Part shown: one piece after another, positions 45,398-57,157 of the stretch | Position numbering within the stretch: the first letter of the stretch is position 1 | Layout of the letters: every line of letters starts with the position of its first letter | DNA from: Uloborus plumipes | Taxonomy: Eukaryota; Arthropoda; Arachnida; Araneae; Uloboridae | Reading direction: 5' to 3' | NCBI GenBank assembly: GCA_038373865.1 | Contig: JAXGGA010004701.1 | Location: 21,379 to 85,378, forward strand | Length of the DNA: 64,000 bases | The notes under the pieces: model-generated | What the model was told of the DNA's origin: nothing | What the model saw: the letters and a program-made list of their open reading frames with translations, nothing else | Database searches by the model: none | Translations under genes and position numbers: made by a program

Positions 45398-45691
45398 GGC
45401 AGGGATTCAAGTGAAACAGGCAATCGCAAATTACAATCGCGACTGGAAATGAATTACATTAGAACGTTTCTTGATAAAAACATCGTGACGTCAGAGTGAC
45501 GTTTGCCTATGAAAAACGAGCTAGATAAAACGTCACAGCCTACTTGGCGAATAAGAGGGGATCGCTGAGTGCTTGTGAGCTCTTATTGGCTCCACCCGTC
45601 ATGCCAATTTAAGTTGATGATAATGTAATTCACTTCCAGTAGCGATTGCAATTCAAAGCGATCGCAGTGCTGTTTCACATGAATCCCTGCC
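45398..45691 (+). mobile_element. MITE with GGCAGGGATTCAAG ends, copy 1
   Basis: A 294-bp element with inverted ends GGCAGGGATTCAAGTGAAAC. The interior contains GTGACGTCAGAGTGACG, ACGTCACAGCCTACTTGGCG and ATTGGCTCCACCCGTCATG, and the terminal 60 bp carry GCGATCGC-type motifs. A closely similar inverted copy lies at 49753-50054. Target duplication is not clear (TTAA-like on the left, TTAG on the right). Confidence 0.8.
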
Positions 45692-47030
45692 TTAGAAGCA
45701 CTCATACTCTCATTCTCACAACCAACAGTTTTTAATTTTAATTTTGGCATCATTTATTTATCTTATATTTTTGAATGAGCAACTCTTGTGCATAGTTCGG
45801 ATCTCGAAAACGGCTCTTACGATTTTGATTTTTAAAAAAATGTAGGGTATACCGACCAGTGAATGACCACCACCCAGTGAATGACCACTTCGCAGTATTT
45901 CTTAAAAAATAAGGTTCTAAATTATTTTGTTTAGATAAATTGGCTTCAATAGCTTTCTTCCTTCAAATTCTGAGCTATCTGATACCTAATTGATTACACA
46001 GGCCAACGATGAAAAAACTTTTTTAATGAAAATACCTTATTCTTATGTTGTTTAGGTTGCTGAATCCAAATATGATGCTTAAAAAGTTGTATCACCCACC
46101 ATTTATTCACATTTTATAGTTACATTCATGAAATAAAGAAACATTTTTAGAATTTAACAGCTTTTTCCTAGTTAAGATAACATGAAAAAATAGGTCTAAT
46201 GAACAAAGATGATGTTGGCAGCACTGCTGAAACACATGCTACAACATGATGGGGGATTACTGTTGGTCACTTCACCGGGAAGTTCAGCAAGCTATTCATC
46301 GCAGGAAAAGCTACACAAGAAGCTTCAAGGAAAAAAGGGAAAGAAAATATAAAGCAATTCCAGTTGACAAGTGAACCTTGTATCATCACATAAAATTACT
46401 ATTCCAAGTATTTTACTGTAAATACAAACCATTTTTACGATTCTACAGTGTTTCATTGATTTCCCTATATACTGTAAATGGGTATTAGACTATATAATAA
46501 AATACATTTTGCTTGGAAACTAAGGGTGATACATAAAAACTACAAGCAGATTTGGATTCAGCACATAAAAATCTATCAAGATCAGCTATTAAAATTAAAA
46601 AAGTTTTCAAAAAGGTTTTTTTTGTTGGCCTGTGTTATTTTGATCATGTATTTTTCTAGTAAAAATTATAGAATGTTTACAGCCGTGCGCCATTTCTTTT
46701 TCTGTTCTAAAATAATAAGGATGGTTTTGTGTATACAACTACTTTGATTCGCATTAATTGTATTTATAAATTAAATTTTTTTAATTATGCAAAAGAATCA
46801 TTTAATATGCATATTCAGCGTATGATTTTAATTGTTTCAATCTTTATAGAATGTGTAGATTTTAGCTTTACGGGGTGGTCACTCACTGGGTCAGAAAAAC
46901 TCTGAAAAGCCAGTGAATGACCAGCTGTTCATTCACTGGGATTTTAATGTTGTTTTGAAAAATTAAAGAAAACTACTGCTGTTTTTATTGCTTTAATTCA
47001 TCTTGCACATTAACAGCTGAGCATACAGAA

Positions 47031-47190
47031 AACCTCTTAGAGCGGTCACCTCTACGAAGCGGAGACCCCTCTTAACGGCCAATTTTTCGTGGCACGGATA
47101 TTTAACCCAATGGACCTAATGTTAAAATTTCCCCTTGCAGTGACAACCCCCCAACCCCTCTGAACGGCCACTGAGTGGTTCGTCACTTCA
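47031..47190. repeat. pogo/Tigger-like fragment
   Basis: CTCTTAGAGCGGTCACCTCT, GAAGCGGAGACCCCTCTTAACGGCC and CCCCTCTGAACGGCCACTGA form the repetitive subterminal pattern of arthropod Tigger-like MITEs. Termini are not intact. Confidence 0.5.
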
Positions 47191-47639
47191 GTTATTCAAA
47201 AAATATATGCTCGCTTCCTGTTTTTGATCCTTTCGTCACGTTTTTGACTGTCATCTCTCTAGAAGTAATGCCAGTATTCACACAAAATTCGATATTTAGG
47301 TACGGTTGCCCAGAGAATAATCATGCGAATAGTGTAATAATGCAAAAAGTTTAAATAGTTAGCAATCGAAGAAACATATCAAGACATCTTGGGGGGGGGG
47401 GGGATTTATTTTCCCTCGTCAGCCCAATGTCGAGATATAATTCTATAAAGACTGGCGAAGTTTTTAAAAAAAGAGTTAAATTTAAAGACTTGTCGAGAAA
47501 TTGATCACCCATTTTTACCGTTTGCATGTGCATGACGACTATCTATAAATCACGTAAAATATTTTTGTCGTTTTACACTGAAACTCGCTAAATTTGGAAT
47601 ATTTTCAAAAACATTTCGGCAGATTTTAAAACCTTACCT

Positions 47640-47715
47640 GCCACCAAGGCGGCTCGTGCAATCCACCTGCGGCAGGTTGATGCACGCCGCCTTCGGCGAC
47701 CTACTTCGGGTTTTC
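47640..47715. repeat. GC-rich hairpin cluster
   Basis: CCAAGGCGGCTCG at 47643 echoes the Helitron array at 3640-3860. It is followed by two small hairpins, CCACCTGCGGCAGGTTG and CGCCTTCGGCG, a sharp GC island in AT-rich DNA. A Helitron 3' fragment is possible, but no CTRR end was found beside it. Confidence 0.4.
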
Positions 47716-48659
47716 AGTAACGCACACGACGAGAACAATTTCATTCTCAACAATGTATTTCGGGGGCTTCACGGTAGTCAGCATGGTGGCCTCTTGAACC
47801 GATGCATTTTATATTAGAAGAGGCTCGCTAAGAGCCTTTTTTGAGATTGACGTTTTCCCTCGGACGGAGTGTCAAAAAACTACCTAAGCTATTCGCTTTC
47901 CGTGCTTGACATTCCCGTCTATAAGCTAATTTTGTGTTGAAAATTTTTGACAAAGAGAGAGGTTGAGAATTAGAGAAAGCTTGGTTTTTGAAGGGAAGAA
48001 CCAGAGGGAGAATTTAGCACTGTGCCAAATTCTCCCTTTGTTTCTTCCATTGGAATTTGCTCTTGCCCACGCAGACGTGCTTAAGAATTTACATTTTAAT
48101 GAAATGCTCTGCTTAATAAATTCGGACATTTATGTAAAGTAACCAAACATATGAACTTAAAAATTACGAATCTTTCGATACCTGGTTCGATGTTCAGTTC
48201 ACTGGCTTTCGGGAGAAGTAAGAAAAACATAGATTGATACATATATACACTCAGTTTTTACAAAAAAAATATTTTGATGACAGGGTCACGAGGTCAAATA
48301 ACTTTTGTGCGTAGCATTTTAGACATTTTCCAGCACATATAAAGAAATGGTAAACGTGGAGAGTAGTTCTTTCAAATGTCAAGAAAATTGGTGTAATTTT
48401 ATTAGCGTCTGTGATCTAAAATTGCATAAAACTGCATGGAATGTGTGTGAAGAACAAACATACAATATAATAGTGCCACAGAGTGATAAAGTAAACACTT
48501 CAAACAGTTACAACTCCCACTTTGTCTCAAACTAATGCAAGAGCTGTTTTGCAGTATTCATCTTTTAAATATCCACAATTTTAACATTATTCAGTGAATA
48601 CTTCTCTCAATATCGCCAAGTTAAAAACAAATTCGAAAAAAAAAATCATTTTTTTGCTA

Positions 48660-48716
48660 TTTTTGTCGCCAACATGGCGATATGTCGCCAAGTTGGCGAC
48701 GAAAAATTGGCGACCA
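48660..48716. repeat. Cluster of TCGCCAA/TTGGCGA motifs
   Basis: Four or five inverted and direct copies of TCGCCAA lie within 55 bp (for example TGTCGCCAAGTTGGCGACG). The same heptamer is repeated within the iteron element at 20961-21402 and resembles the CGCCAAG repeats of 31230-32642. Confidence 0.6.
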
Positions 48717-49752
48717 GAAGTAAAGCAATCTATCAGCATGATGTTGCTAAATTACAACATCCCTTCATTCTGCATTGAAATTAACATATTTACCCCAAAC
48801 AGGGGTAAAAGACCCCCTTGGGAACATTCGAATGTAACCAAAAGGTTAGGCGCATAACTAGACCCCACTCAAAGTTCACATGCGAAATTTCAATCTTCTA
48901 CGCCACACAGTTTTTGAGTTATGCGAGATACATACATAAAACATGAATACATACCTACATACGTAGAAAGCCGTCATGTATTTTTCTGTTGTCCATACGT
49001 TCGTAGGTACAAATGCATGTGCAAAATAGGTCGAAAAAACTACTCAGCATTCATTAATGCGTGATTAAAAAACATTTTAGATCGAAAATTGAGGGGAAGT
49101 TTTTCCGCGATTACAATACTACCTTTACGATGTAAAAGAAAGTTCAAATAAATAAATAAATAAATAAACCCGAAATGTAATACATAAATAAACACTAAAA
49201 GTAATGGATCACTACATGCCATATAAAAAATACAAAAGTGAAAATATCTAAAACCAACTTCAAGTATTTCTGACTCAAAATTTAAGGTGGTCATTCACTG
49301 GTCAAATTAGTGGTCATTCACTGGGTCAGAGGTGGTCATTCACTGGGTCTTTGCGCCATTTTTCCTTCGAACACCCCAAAAAGCCAGAAGCGGTACCTTT
49401 CAAGTTCCATCATTTTTTTTACGCATTTACATAGATCAATAAAACTATTTAAACTATCACGAACAAAATATTACAGTATTTAAAATTACTACGATTTTTT
49501 AAAAATGAAATTTTGCTTAAGTGGTCATTCACTGGTCTGTCTACCCTATTTAGATAAAATTTTGGTTTTAGATAAAATTTTGATCTACATCGGCGTTTTT
49601 ATTGTAAAAACGCGAGTTTTCACAAAAAACCCTTTTTTTGTGCCTTCATTAGAAGTTTGAGAAGCCTTCTTTCACCATTTTCATTATGATTACTATTATT
49701 GTTGCTGTTTCATAGCAACCACGTTTTATTATAACAATTGGTTTTATATTTA

Positions 49753-50054
49753 GGCAGGGATTCAAGTGAAACAGTACTGCGATCGCTTCGAATTGCAATC
49801 GCTACTGGAAGTGAATTACATTATCATCAACTTAACTTGGCATGACGTCACTACGGGTGGAGCCAATAAGAGCTCACAAGCACTCAGCGATCTCCTCTTA
49901 TTCGCCAAGTAGGCTGTGACGTTTTATCTAGCTCGTTTTTCATAGGCAAACGTCAAGCTGACGTCACGATGTTTTTATCAAGAAACGTTCTAATGTAATT
50001 CATTTCCAGTAGCGATTGTAATGTGCGATCGACTGTTTCACTTGAATCCCTGCC
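49753..50054 (-). mobile_element. MITE with GGCAGGGATTCAAG ends, copy 2
   Basis: A 302-bp element, the inverted relative of 45398-45691, with ends GGCAGGGATTCAAGTGAAAC and the complement. TTA flanks both sides (49750-49752 and 50055-50057), which may be a 3-bp duplication. Sequence similarity to copy 1 is high throughout. Confidence 0.8.
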
Positions 50055-52029
50055 TTATCAGCGTAAATTCAAATTATTATGGTATTTGGCAAACGAGTTT
50101 TGGCAACACGTTAGAAATGTTATTGTTTTTAAAATGTTTAAGAGATCGATCAAAATAAAGTTGTTGTAGAGTGGTTTTACGGTGCGTATATCGTTAAATA
50201 AAGTTGCTATGACCATGTCTTGTCTAAATAAGATTGTGTTTTTTTAAATAAATTACGGCTGTTTTAAATGCGTAATTGCAACCAAGGGCTTAAAAATGTT
50301 TCTCAAGTTGATCTAAATAAGTACTTCGAACTTTAGAAAAAAAAAAACACTATTTTACAACCCCCCCCCCTTTTTTTTTTTACCGAGCGGGGCTCGGTAG
50401 CCCAGTACTTTATTTTTAACTTAGCGGAAAAGCATATTAAAAAATTATAGGCGTGAGTAAATATTAGTGGTTTTGTAATCGTTCTTTTAAACAAATCATA
50501 TTCACGAGTAACAGTTGATTACCATTCCCACAAACACATATTTCACCTCTCAAAAAGCCCATCCGGAAATGTAATTACCAATTCCTGTCAGGAACAAATA
50601 CCACTTGAAACATCACAACGTGATGCAGATTCGAAAAAAAATCCCGGGTTAAAATGCTTTGAGGTTAGTAGGCAAACACTGTCGCTTGTTCCACGGCTGA
50701 TGTGCGCGATTAAGAAGCCACTGGGTCAATCCATGAAACGTGTTGCCATTTTGAATATGAAATTAATAATAATAAAAAAAAAAAGTAACCAAATAATCTA
50801 GAACTGAGACAGACGATCACAAAGGCCGTAGCTAATGGAAAGATTCAAACCAGTTTCACCTGCTAGGAGGTGAAATACGAATTACGATAAAGCGTAATGT
50901 GATTGCTACTTTTTTTTTCTTATTGTTCGTTACTTCATTGAATATGTTTCTTTTTCTTTATGTTTTGAAAAAATAAAGTGTGGGTTATTGGAGATTTTCG
51001 CAAAGGCAGATGAAATGACCTTTATTATTGAAAAAAACACTGATGCACTTGGTAAATTTAGGAACTGAGTTTTATTGCACAAAACTAGCAGGTTAGTGCG
51101 CACGTACCCGCGATTTGGAGTTAGAAGGAGCGCCTTTTCAGTACAAAGAGAATGAACTTATGGATGAAGTTAATTCGTTGTTTCGTAGAGCCCTGCTAGA
51201 GAGATAATGAAGCTGTCCAATTTCATGGCTAAAAGCTGTCGCAAACCACGTTACCGGGCTAATTTAACTGTGGAACACAAGAATTTATAGAGTTTCTTGT
51301 CAGATACATATATAATGTGTCAATTGTGCCGGTACAAGCGCCCATGCATTGAGCCATTTTATTATATTTATTGCAGATGCAGGAAAGAAAAACTGGTAGC
51401 AATTTATGACTTATGATAATATTAATAAAGGTTAAAAAAATTGCATCCAGTATGAAAGTTTCTTGACTAAGTTTCATGCAATAAAACGTAGCTATCTTTA
51501 ATTTTATTTTCTGCACAGAGGTCTTTAATTATTATAAAAATACTGCTTAATGTTTTATTTGCAGGAATGACCAGTATAGTTATTTTAAATATGGATATAA
51601 TTTATGTAAGCGTGTTCAAATAGACTAGCTAAATTTCCTTCTTCTTTGGCCATTTCATTTGTAAAATTAAGTTGAGCAATCAACTTTCGCACAAGATGCG
51701 ATTTTTTTTCAACCTTTTTTTTTTTTTCCTTTAGTCATTGCTACCAGTTTTTATCTGGGTCTATACTATATGTATTAAAATGAAACCTCCCATTTCGCAT
51801 GTATTTATGAAATTGAATAGTTATACCCTGGCCCCTTTTCCCCAATGAGTATTCTCTAGTTGAGGAAAATTTGTTTGCTTTTGCCATTGCTACCTGATAG
51901 CCATGCTTTTACATATCAATGGGTATGGTTTTTACTTTTTTTTCTTGTGATACTAATTGATGGAAAAAGTGACAGGAACCGTGATAGCATTTCTAGATCC
52001 CCCTCTCTTATAGTCCATTAGCTAGAACG
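50055..52029. other. Unassigned sequence
   Basis: A run of C then T at 50361-50381 is followed by a 7-bp-stem hairpin (ACCGAGC/GCTCGGT, 50383-50399). 50570-50760 is slightly GC-richer. An 85-codon minus frame at 51259-51516 is not recognised. No gene called. Confidence 0.35.
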
Positions 52030-52265
52030 TCGAAAAAACAAGAATTTTAAGACCTCTGGCTCTTTCACATATCTTTTCAGGAACATGCAATACACCGCCA
52101 GCTTAGTTGTTTCGATCCATGGTCTGCAGTTTCGTGCTTATTTGCCTTTAACAGCATGGAATACGAAACTAGCCGAGTTGGAGGCAAAAATCCTCTTAAA
52201 GCAGAGAGAGCCGAAAAAAAAAACTGGTAGCTAATGTGGTGTCTGGCGGCCGAGAATGGTTGTGT
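52030..52265 (-). repeat. Foldback-family repeat, copy 3
   Basis: GTCGAAAAAACAAG, TACACCGCCAGCTTAG, TTTCGATCCATGG, GTTGGAGGCAAAAATCCTC and GTCTGGCGGCCGAGAA match the repeats at 12930-13570 and 26110-26640. Confidence 0.6.
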
Positions 52266-53029
52266 TTTTTATCGCGTATTTCACTCTTTCTGATAAAATT
52301 GATTTTTTTTACGTCTAAAATTATTATTTTTATCTATAATTTAAATGTATGAGTGAATGTTATTGAGTTTTTTATCTATAGTGCGCACTAGTATCACTTT
52401 TTATCTCTTTTTTTTTTTATTATCCGCATTATTACCGTGCCGTTTTATGCCGAGTATAATCCAGAGTTTACTGTGTTTTATTTTAAAGTAACTGAATTTT
52501 TAGCAAACAGGTGCGCCCCGAACTTAAACTTTCGGGAGGGCATAATTTCTTAATGAACCAAAAGGAGTTCAAAATCTTGCGGAATGAAAAGCGACATTGG
52601 GGCATTTGAAAATTACAATGTTTCAATTAAATCCCCAAATTGGCCGAATCGTCAGATAAAATATCCGAATAAAGATTTTTTTTCTCTCAAAGGTGCTTGC
52701 AAGCATGGTGTATGTGGCCCCCATATGCGAACTCTCAGAGGGGGAAGATGGGTCTCAGATATTTTTCTTATGGTTTATCAGGATATACTTTTCTCATGCA
52801 AATCAATTTCAGTGCAGATTAGAGTTACGTATTAACATTTTGACATTTTAATCACCTATTTTTAATGGCTAAAAAAGAAATGTTTTTATATTTTGGTCGA
52901 AAAATAGTGCTAAAAGCAAGGAAGCGCTACGGCACGTATATGGGCGCCCATGCTTACAAATATGAAGATTTTATTTCATTATTATCATTATTTATTTTGT
53001 TTATTTATTTATTTTCTTTTTTATTCAAA
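52266..53029. other. AT-rich sequence, nothing identified
   Basis: CTTTCGGGAGGGC at 52528 and TTGGCCGAATCGTCAGATAAAA at 52640 resemble the unnamed CCTCCCGAA-type repeat seen at 10790 and 27150 (inverted). No gene. Confidence 0.35.
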
Positions 53030-53592
53030 TACAGTGAACTCTCACTTATACGCCGCCTCATTTATGCGCCTTTTCCACTTATACGACGATTTTAAACGGT
53101 CCCAGCACATTCCATAGCAAAATAATGATAGTATCATTTCGTTTATGCGTCGCTCTAAAGATAAATATTTCACTTATGCGCCGAATTATCCCTCCAAATG
53201 TAAGAAATTTATTTTCTTTAAAAAAATAAGCATTTTTCTTCACTTTCCTCTTTAATCTTTCGCCTTTATTGCTCACGGAAGGCATTTTTTCCGCATGAAC
53301 TAGCGTTCGGAGAGGGACAATTATCTATTATGCATCGTTTTATATTGAACAGTTTGTAATTAGGTATGCTACAATTTTTGTTTTCTCTTTATCATTGTAG
53401 TTACGTTACAGTATATAATTGCCAAACCGTGGTTAGTTGTCCCTTTTCTATAGAAACATTCTTATTCATTCTCTCAGAACCTATATTGCGTTTTAGTCCT
53501 TTAAATAGGCGTGTTCACTTATACGTCTCTCTCACTTATGCACCTTTTTCTGCTGGTCCCTTGGGCCAGCATATAAGTGAGAGTTCACTGTA
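53030..53592. mobile_element. pogo/Tigger-like MITE
   Basis: The 559-bp element 53032-53590 has ends CAGTGAACTCTCACTTATA, perfect for 19 bp, flanked by TA at 53030-53031 and 53591-53592. Subterminal CACTTATACG and CACTTATGCGCC motifs repeat inside both ends. No transposase. A frame reading through it is not a gene. Confidence 0.9.
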
Positions 53593-54449
53593 AATGTGTA
53601 ATGAAATCGTTTACTTTAATCGTATGCTATTTTTCATAACTATTTAGTTATCCTCTTCCCACGACTGAAATTAAAAATAATAATAATAACAGCTTGCACT
53701 TTTCCTATATATTCATTTTCTGTCAAAAAAAAAAAAAAAAAAAAAAAAATCAAGCTTTTTTTTTTGCCAGTTTTTGAGAAAAAAAACCCCTTGCGTTTTA
53801 AAAGCTTAAATTAAAGACGGAAATGATGTTAGTTCAATATTAAAATCAAAATTCATTCTAAAATTTAAATAAAAAAGTATCAAACTTTTTTTGTTGTTTA
53901 CGCTTGGTTTTTATTTTCAACTCCAATGTATTTTCCATATCAATTTGTACTATTCAGTTAAAATTTTAACAGTAATAAAGAACTTAAAAAAAACACACAC
54001 ACACATTTCTTAGTTACAAGACCTTCCCAATAATTTGAAAAGAAGGGAAACGAAAACAAATTTCAAAAAAAGCTGGTCATGCATTTGAAGTCACGCAAAC
54101 AGCAACTCACAGACTCAAAGGGCAAGAGTCATGAGAATAACTTTACATTTTAAGTACTTATGTAACTTTGAACCGCATTTCGAATTCAATTTGGCTGTCT
54201 TGTTATGCAAATTAGACCTCGCAAGGTTGCAATTCGTTTCAACATACTTGTAAATAATCAATCATTATGTTTTCGGATTTTTCCTCTCGGCGTTTATTAA
54301 TTTTCAAACTTTCTAGCAAGGCATGCCATTGCGTTTTTGGATAGCACATCTCTCAAGCATCAGCATGGTTTGTGCGCTAAAAATATTTCAATCGTCCTCA
54401 TTTCATCATTGTTAATTAGCACGCCAAAGATAGAGGATACGTGTTTTTT
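53593..54449. other. AT-rich sequence with A runs
   Basis: Poly-A of about 25 bp at 53725-53749 and an (AC)n run at 53993-54005. No gene or transposon end recognised. Confidence 0.45.
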
Positions 54450-54891
54450 TTAAGCGTCAGGGGTGCTCACGGGGGGTGGGGTGGGGGGGATTACGGCGTA
54501 AGTTTTAATATCGAAATTTTTTTGGGGGCGTTGGATTTTTTAAACTAATTAATTTTTAGTTCAAATTATTTATTATTATTTTTTTTTAATTTAAATTATT
54601 TCTTTATTATTATTGTTTATTTATTTGTTTTGTGTGTGTGTGTGTGCACTTGGAACGTCTGGAAGGGAAAAAAGTGACTCTATTCTGCTCATAATTCGTA
54701 CTTTTAAAAAATGAATAATTGTGTCAAAAATAATAATTATAATTTAAAAAGGCAACTAAATAATGTTTAAAAAAATAAATAAAATAAAAGAGAGGGGTCA
54801 AATTTAAAAGAATCACAAGAGGATTGTGAAAAATGGGGGGGGGGGGGATTTGCGACATTGAGTTTGGGGGGATGGGACCCCTGTTAAGCGT
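54450..54891. mobile_element. hAT-like MITE (8-bp TSD)
   Basis: The 426-bp element 54458-54883 has ends CAGGGGT/ACCCCTG, flanked by TTAAGCGT at 54450-54457 and 54884-54891. Short termini starting CAGGG and an exact 8-bp duplication are typical of hAT. G runs lie just inside both ends, with a (TG)n tract at 54632-54646. The 155-codon minus frame at 54724-55191 crosses its right boundary and is spurious. Confidence 0.88.
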
Positions 54892-55081
54892 AATACGTTG
54901 AAAAAAGTAAAGTTGTTTTTCGGTAATTGCAGTATGTCTCACAGAAAAGTTTTCTATAATTACCACCGAGGTCTCACGGTCGATGTTTTTTCGGGAGGCA
55001 AAGGAAAATCGCCATGTATCCGAATGAGTGATATAACGAGGGGCTGCTATACATTGAAATTTGTACGAAATATATTGAAAA

Positions 55082-55515
55082 TCTAAATATATAAAAATGG
55101 ATGTATGTATATTTGTATGTTTGTTCCTTATACATATCCACAGCTTTCGTCGGATTTTCATCAAACTTGGCACAGAGGTTCCTTGATGCACTAGAACTCA
55201 TATAGGCAGGGTTTTGAAATTAAAAAAAAAATCCAAAAGCTCAACATTCAAATTTTTTGCTTCAAAATGGCCGCTTTCTTTCAATTTTGAATAGAGAGAG
55301 TAATAGAGATAAGCCTTTAAGCATACAAATTGATAAAATTTAACACATTTAAATAGGAGTATTTTCCAACAAAGATTACGATTGACAATGAATTATCAAT
55401 TTAAGGCTCGCCTATTTCATTTTAGCATGAAATAAGTTAAAAACAATTATAATTCATGTTTTAATTACCTTGGAACACTGGCACAAATATTGTACGATTC
55501 AGAATAGAGTCAGGT
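55082..55515 (+). mobile_element. Helitron 5' fragment
   Basis: Starts TCTAAATATATAAAAATGG after an A and continues with TATGTTTGTTCC, AGCTTTCGTCGGATTTTCAT and AAACTTGGCACAGAGGTTCC. It is collinear with the minus-strand start of the Helitron at 28651-30082 for about 380 bp. CTAG before T occurs at 55513-55516, but no terminal hairpin precedes it, so the true 3' end is uncertain. Confidence 0.5.
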
Positions 55516-56228
55516 AATAAGCTAGTATAATATAAAAAAAAAACTTTTTAAATTTAAAGACTATTTCTATCAGCTTAATTCGCACTAAAAAGTATGAAAT
55601 AAAGTAAATATGATTTCTTGGTGACAACAGTCAAAAATTTCGGTTGATCTAATTACATCTTTATGTGTTTATTAATTCTAAGGCAGCAATAATGAAATTT
55701 AAATTAAAAATTTGAGAGACCAAATAGGCGGTACCTTTAAAGCTATTCATACTAAGCTGTGTACACTAGGGTGGGGCGAAAAATAAAAAGGTTTTCAGAT
55801 CAACTTCTAATAGTTGCCAAAAGTTGTCTTTGGTGATAGTTAGCTTTTGTGCAAAATTTGAGAAAAATTCGTTAATATCTTCAGGGGGCGCTGCGATCGC
55901 AAAGTTTTACCATAGCTTTGTTATGGATTTTATGGTTAAAATATCAAAAAGAATGCATTTAGCTTATCTCTTTGCGTTTTTTTTACTCAAAAGATGTTTT
56001 CATGCATTAAAAGCATATGAAATGACTCACAAACATTATTTTATATGATATATTTATGTTTCAAAAAATTCACTTTTTTTCACGTTTTTGTTTCTTTTTA
56101 AATACTTGAATATAAATATATCGTATAAAATATTTTTTGTTTTTTATTTCACATGCTTTGAATGCATGAATATGCTTTATGAGTAAAAAAAATGCAATGA
56201 GATTAGCTAACGGCATTGTTTTCCATAT

Positions 56229-56839
56229 TGTTACAAATCTTGTAAATAGTTGTTGTTTTTCCTGCCTTGCATCATTTTCATTAGTTTTGGTTTTATCTGA
56301 CGTCATGTTGCAAAAGTATCTGAAGATATCACCTTTATCACTTGTATACCGGCCTCGTAACACTTTGTAGTTTTTACACTTGCCCTAACTTTAATAAGCG
56401 TGAAGACATTTTCGCGTGGTTTTCTTCTTATCACTAGAATTTGTGAATGGATTGTTCAAAGTTATGAATGAACAGAATGCTCCTGATTTTTCATGAATAG
56501 TGTCGTAATTCCTTTCCGTGTATAAATAGCCTTGAACACAGTTTTTAGTCAGTCAGTTAGTTGTTTTCAGATTTGATCTGGTGACTCGTTTTTATTCGCT
56601 TTGAGCGGATGTTTGTTTTGCTTTTGTAATTGCTTAATTACTGTTCACGTTAGATACGTGGTGTTGAGTTACTGTTGAGAGTACAGTGTACTGTTTGCTA
56701 CCTAATTGCTGGATATTTAGCAATTGTTTCCTGCTCATTTTGTAAATAAGTGTACATACTTGTAAATAAATTTATAGTTACTTCCTCAAGATTTTAATGC
56801 TCATTTAAAGAAAGTTGAAGGTGCTACGGACTCGTTACA
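56229..56839 (+). repeat. 5' long terminal repeat
   Basis: 611 bp, TG...CA ends. Differs from the 3' LTR at about twelve positions, for example GCCTCG/GCCCCG, TTCAG/TTCAT, GATCTGG/GATGTGG and AATTTATAG/AATTTACAG. It contains the promoter (TATA box at 56521) and, from about 56550, the R-U5 part that is duplicated inverted downstream. Confidence 0.95.
56521..56557 (+). promoter_or_regulatory. LTR core promoter: TATA box and initiator
   Basis: TATAAATAG at 56521 is followed about 30 bp downstream by overlapping TCAGT initiators at 56549-56557 (arthropod-type Inr). This places the predicted transcription start, and thus the U3/R boundary, at about 56551. The 3' LTR has the same arrangement at about 61970-62007. 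Confidence 0.7.
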
Positions 56840-57157
56840 ATTTTGGCGCCCAACGTGAGGCCAAAATTGTAACGAGTCCGTAGCACCTTCAACTTTCTTT
56901 AAATGAGCATTAAAATCTTGAGGAAGTAACTATAAATTTATTTACAAGTATGTACACTTATTTACAAAATGAGCAGGAAACAATTGCTAAATATCCAGCA
57001 ATTAGGTAGCAAACAGTACACTGTACTCTCAACAGTAACTCAACACCACGTATCTAACGTGAACAGTAATTAAGCAATTACAAAAGCAAAACAAACATCC
57101 GCTCAAAGCGAATAAAAACAAGTCACCAGATCAAATCTGAAAACAACTAACTGACTG
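56550..57157. repeat. 298-bp inverted R-U5-PBS duplication
   Basis: 56550-56847 and 56860-57157 are reverse complements with, as far as I can align, a single mismatch (GACTCG/GACTTG), separated by a 12-nt loop inside the primer-binding site. The inverted arm carries the bases specific to the 5' LTR wherever the two LTRs differ. It occupies the place where the 5' leader and the first codons of gag should be. Confidence 0.95.
56844..56860 (+). promoter_or_regulatory. Primer-binding site, tRNA-Lys type
   Basis: TGGCGCCCAACGTG lies four bases after the LTR end and is complementary to the 3' end of animal tRNA-Lys (CUU type). It would prime minus-strand synthesis. The complement of its first bases reappears as GCCA at the start of the inverted arm (56860). 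Confidence 0.8.

Larger units (their letters stand above)
45843..49548. mobile_element. TIR element with GTGGTCATTCACTGGG array
   Basis: Ends TAGGGTATACCGACCAGTGA (45843) and, inverted, TAGGGTAGACAGACCAGTGA (49548). The motif GTGGTCATTCACTGG or its complement is present about ten times, clustered at both ends and once inside (45863, 45878, 46876, 46911, 46929, 49291, 49312, 49333, 49520). About 3.7 kb long; the middle (46990-49280) contains unrelated repeat fragments and probably further insertions. No transposase recognised and no target duplication found. Confidence 0.65.

Noticed and set aside
50383..50399. Hairpin ACCGAGC/GCTCGGT as a Helitron end
   Set aside because: No CTRR tail or A/T junction at the expected distance on either strand.
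54724..55201. Minus-strand frames of 155 and 75 codons
   Set aside because: They cross the boundary between the hAT-like MITE (ends 54883) and the Helitron fragment (starts 55082) and read non-coding parts of both.
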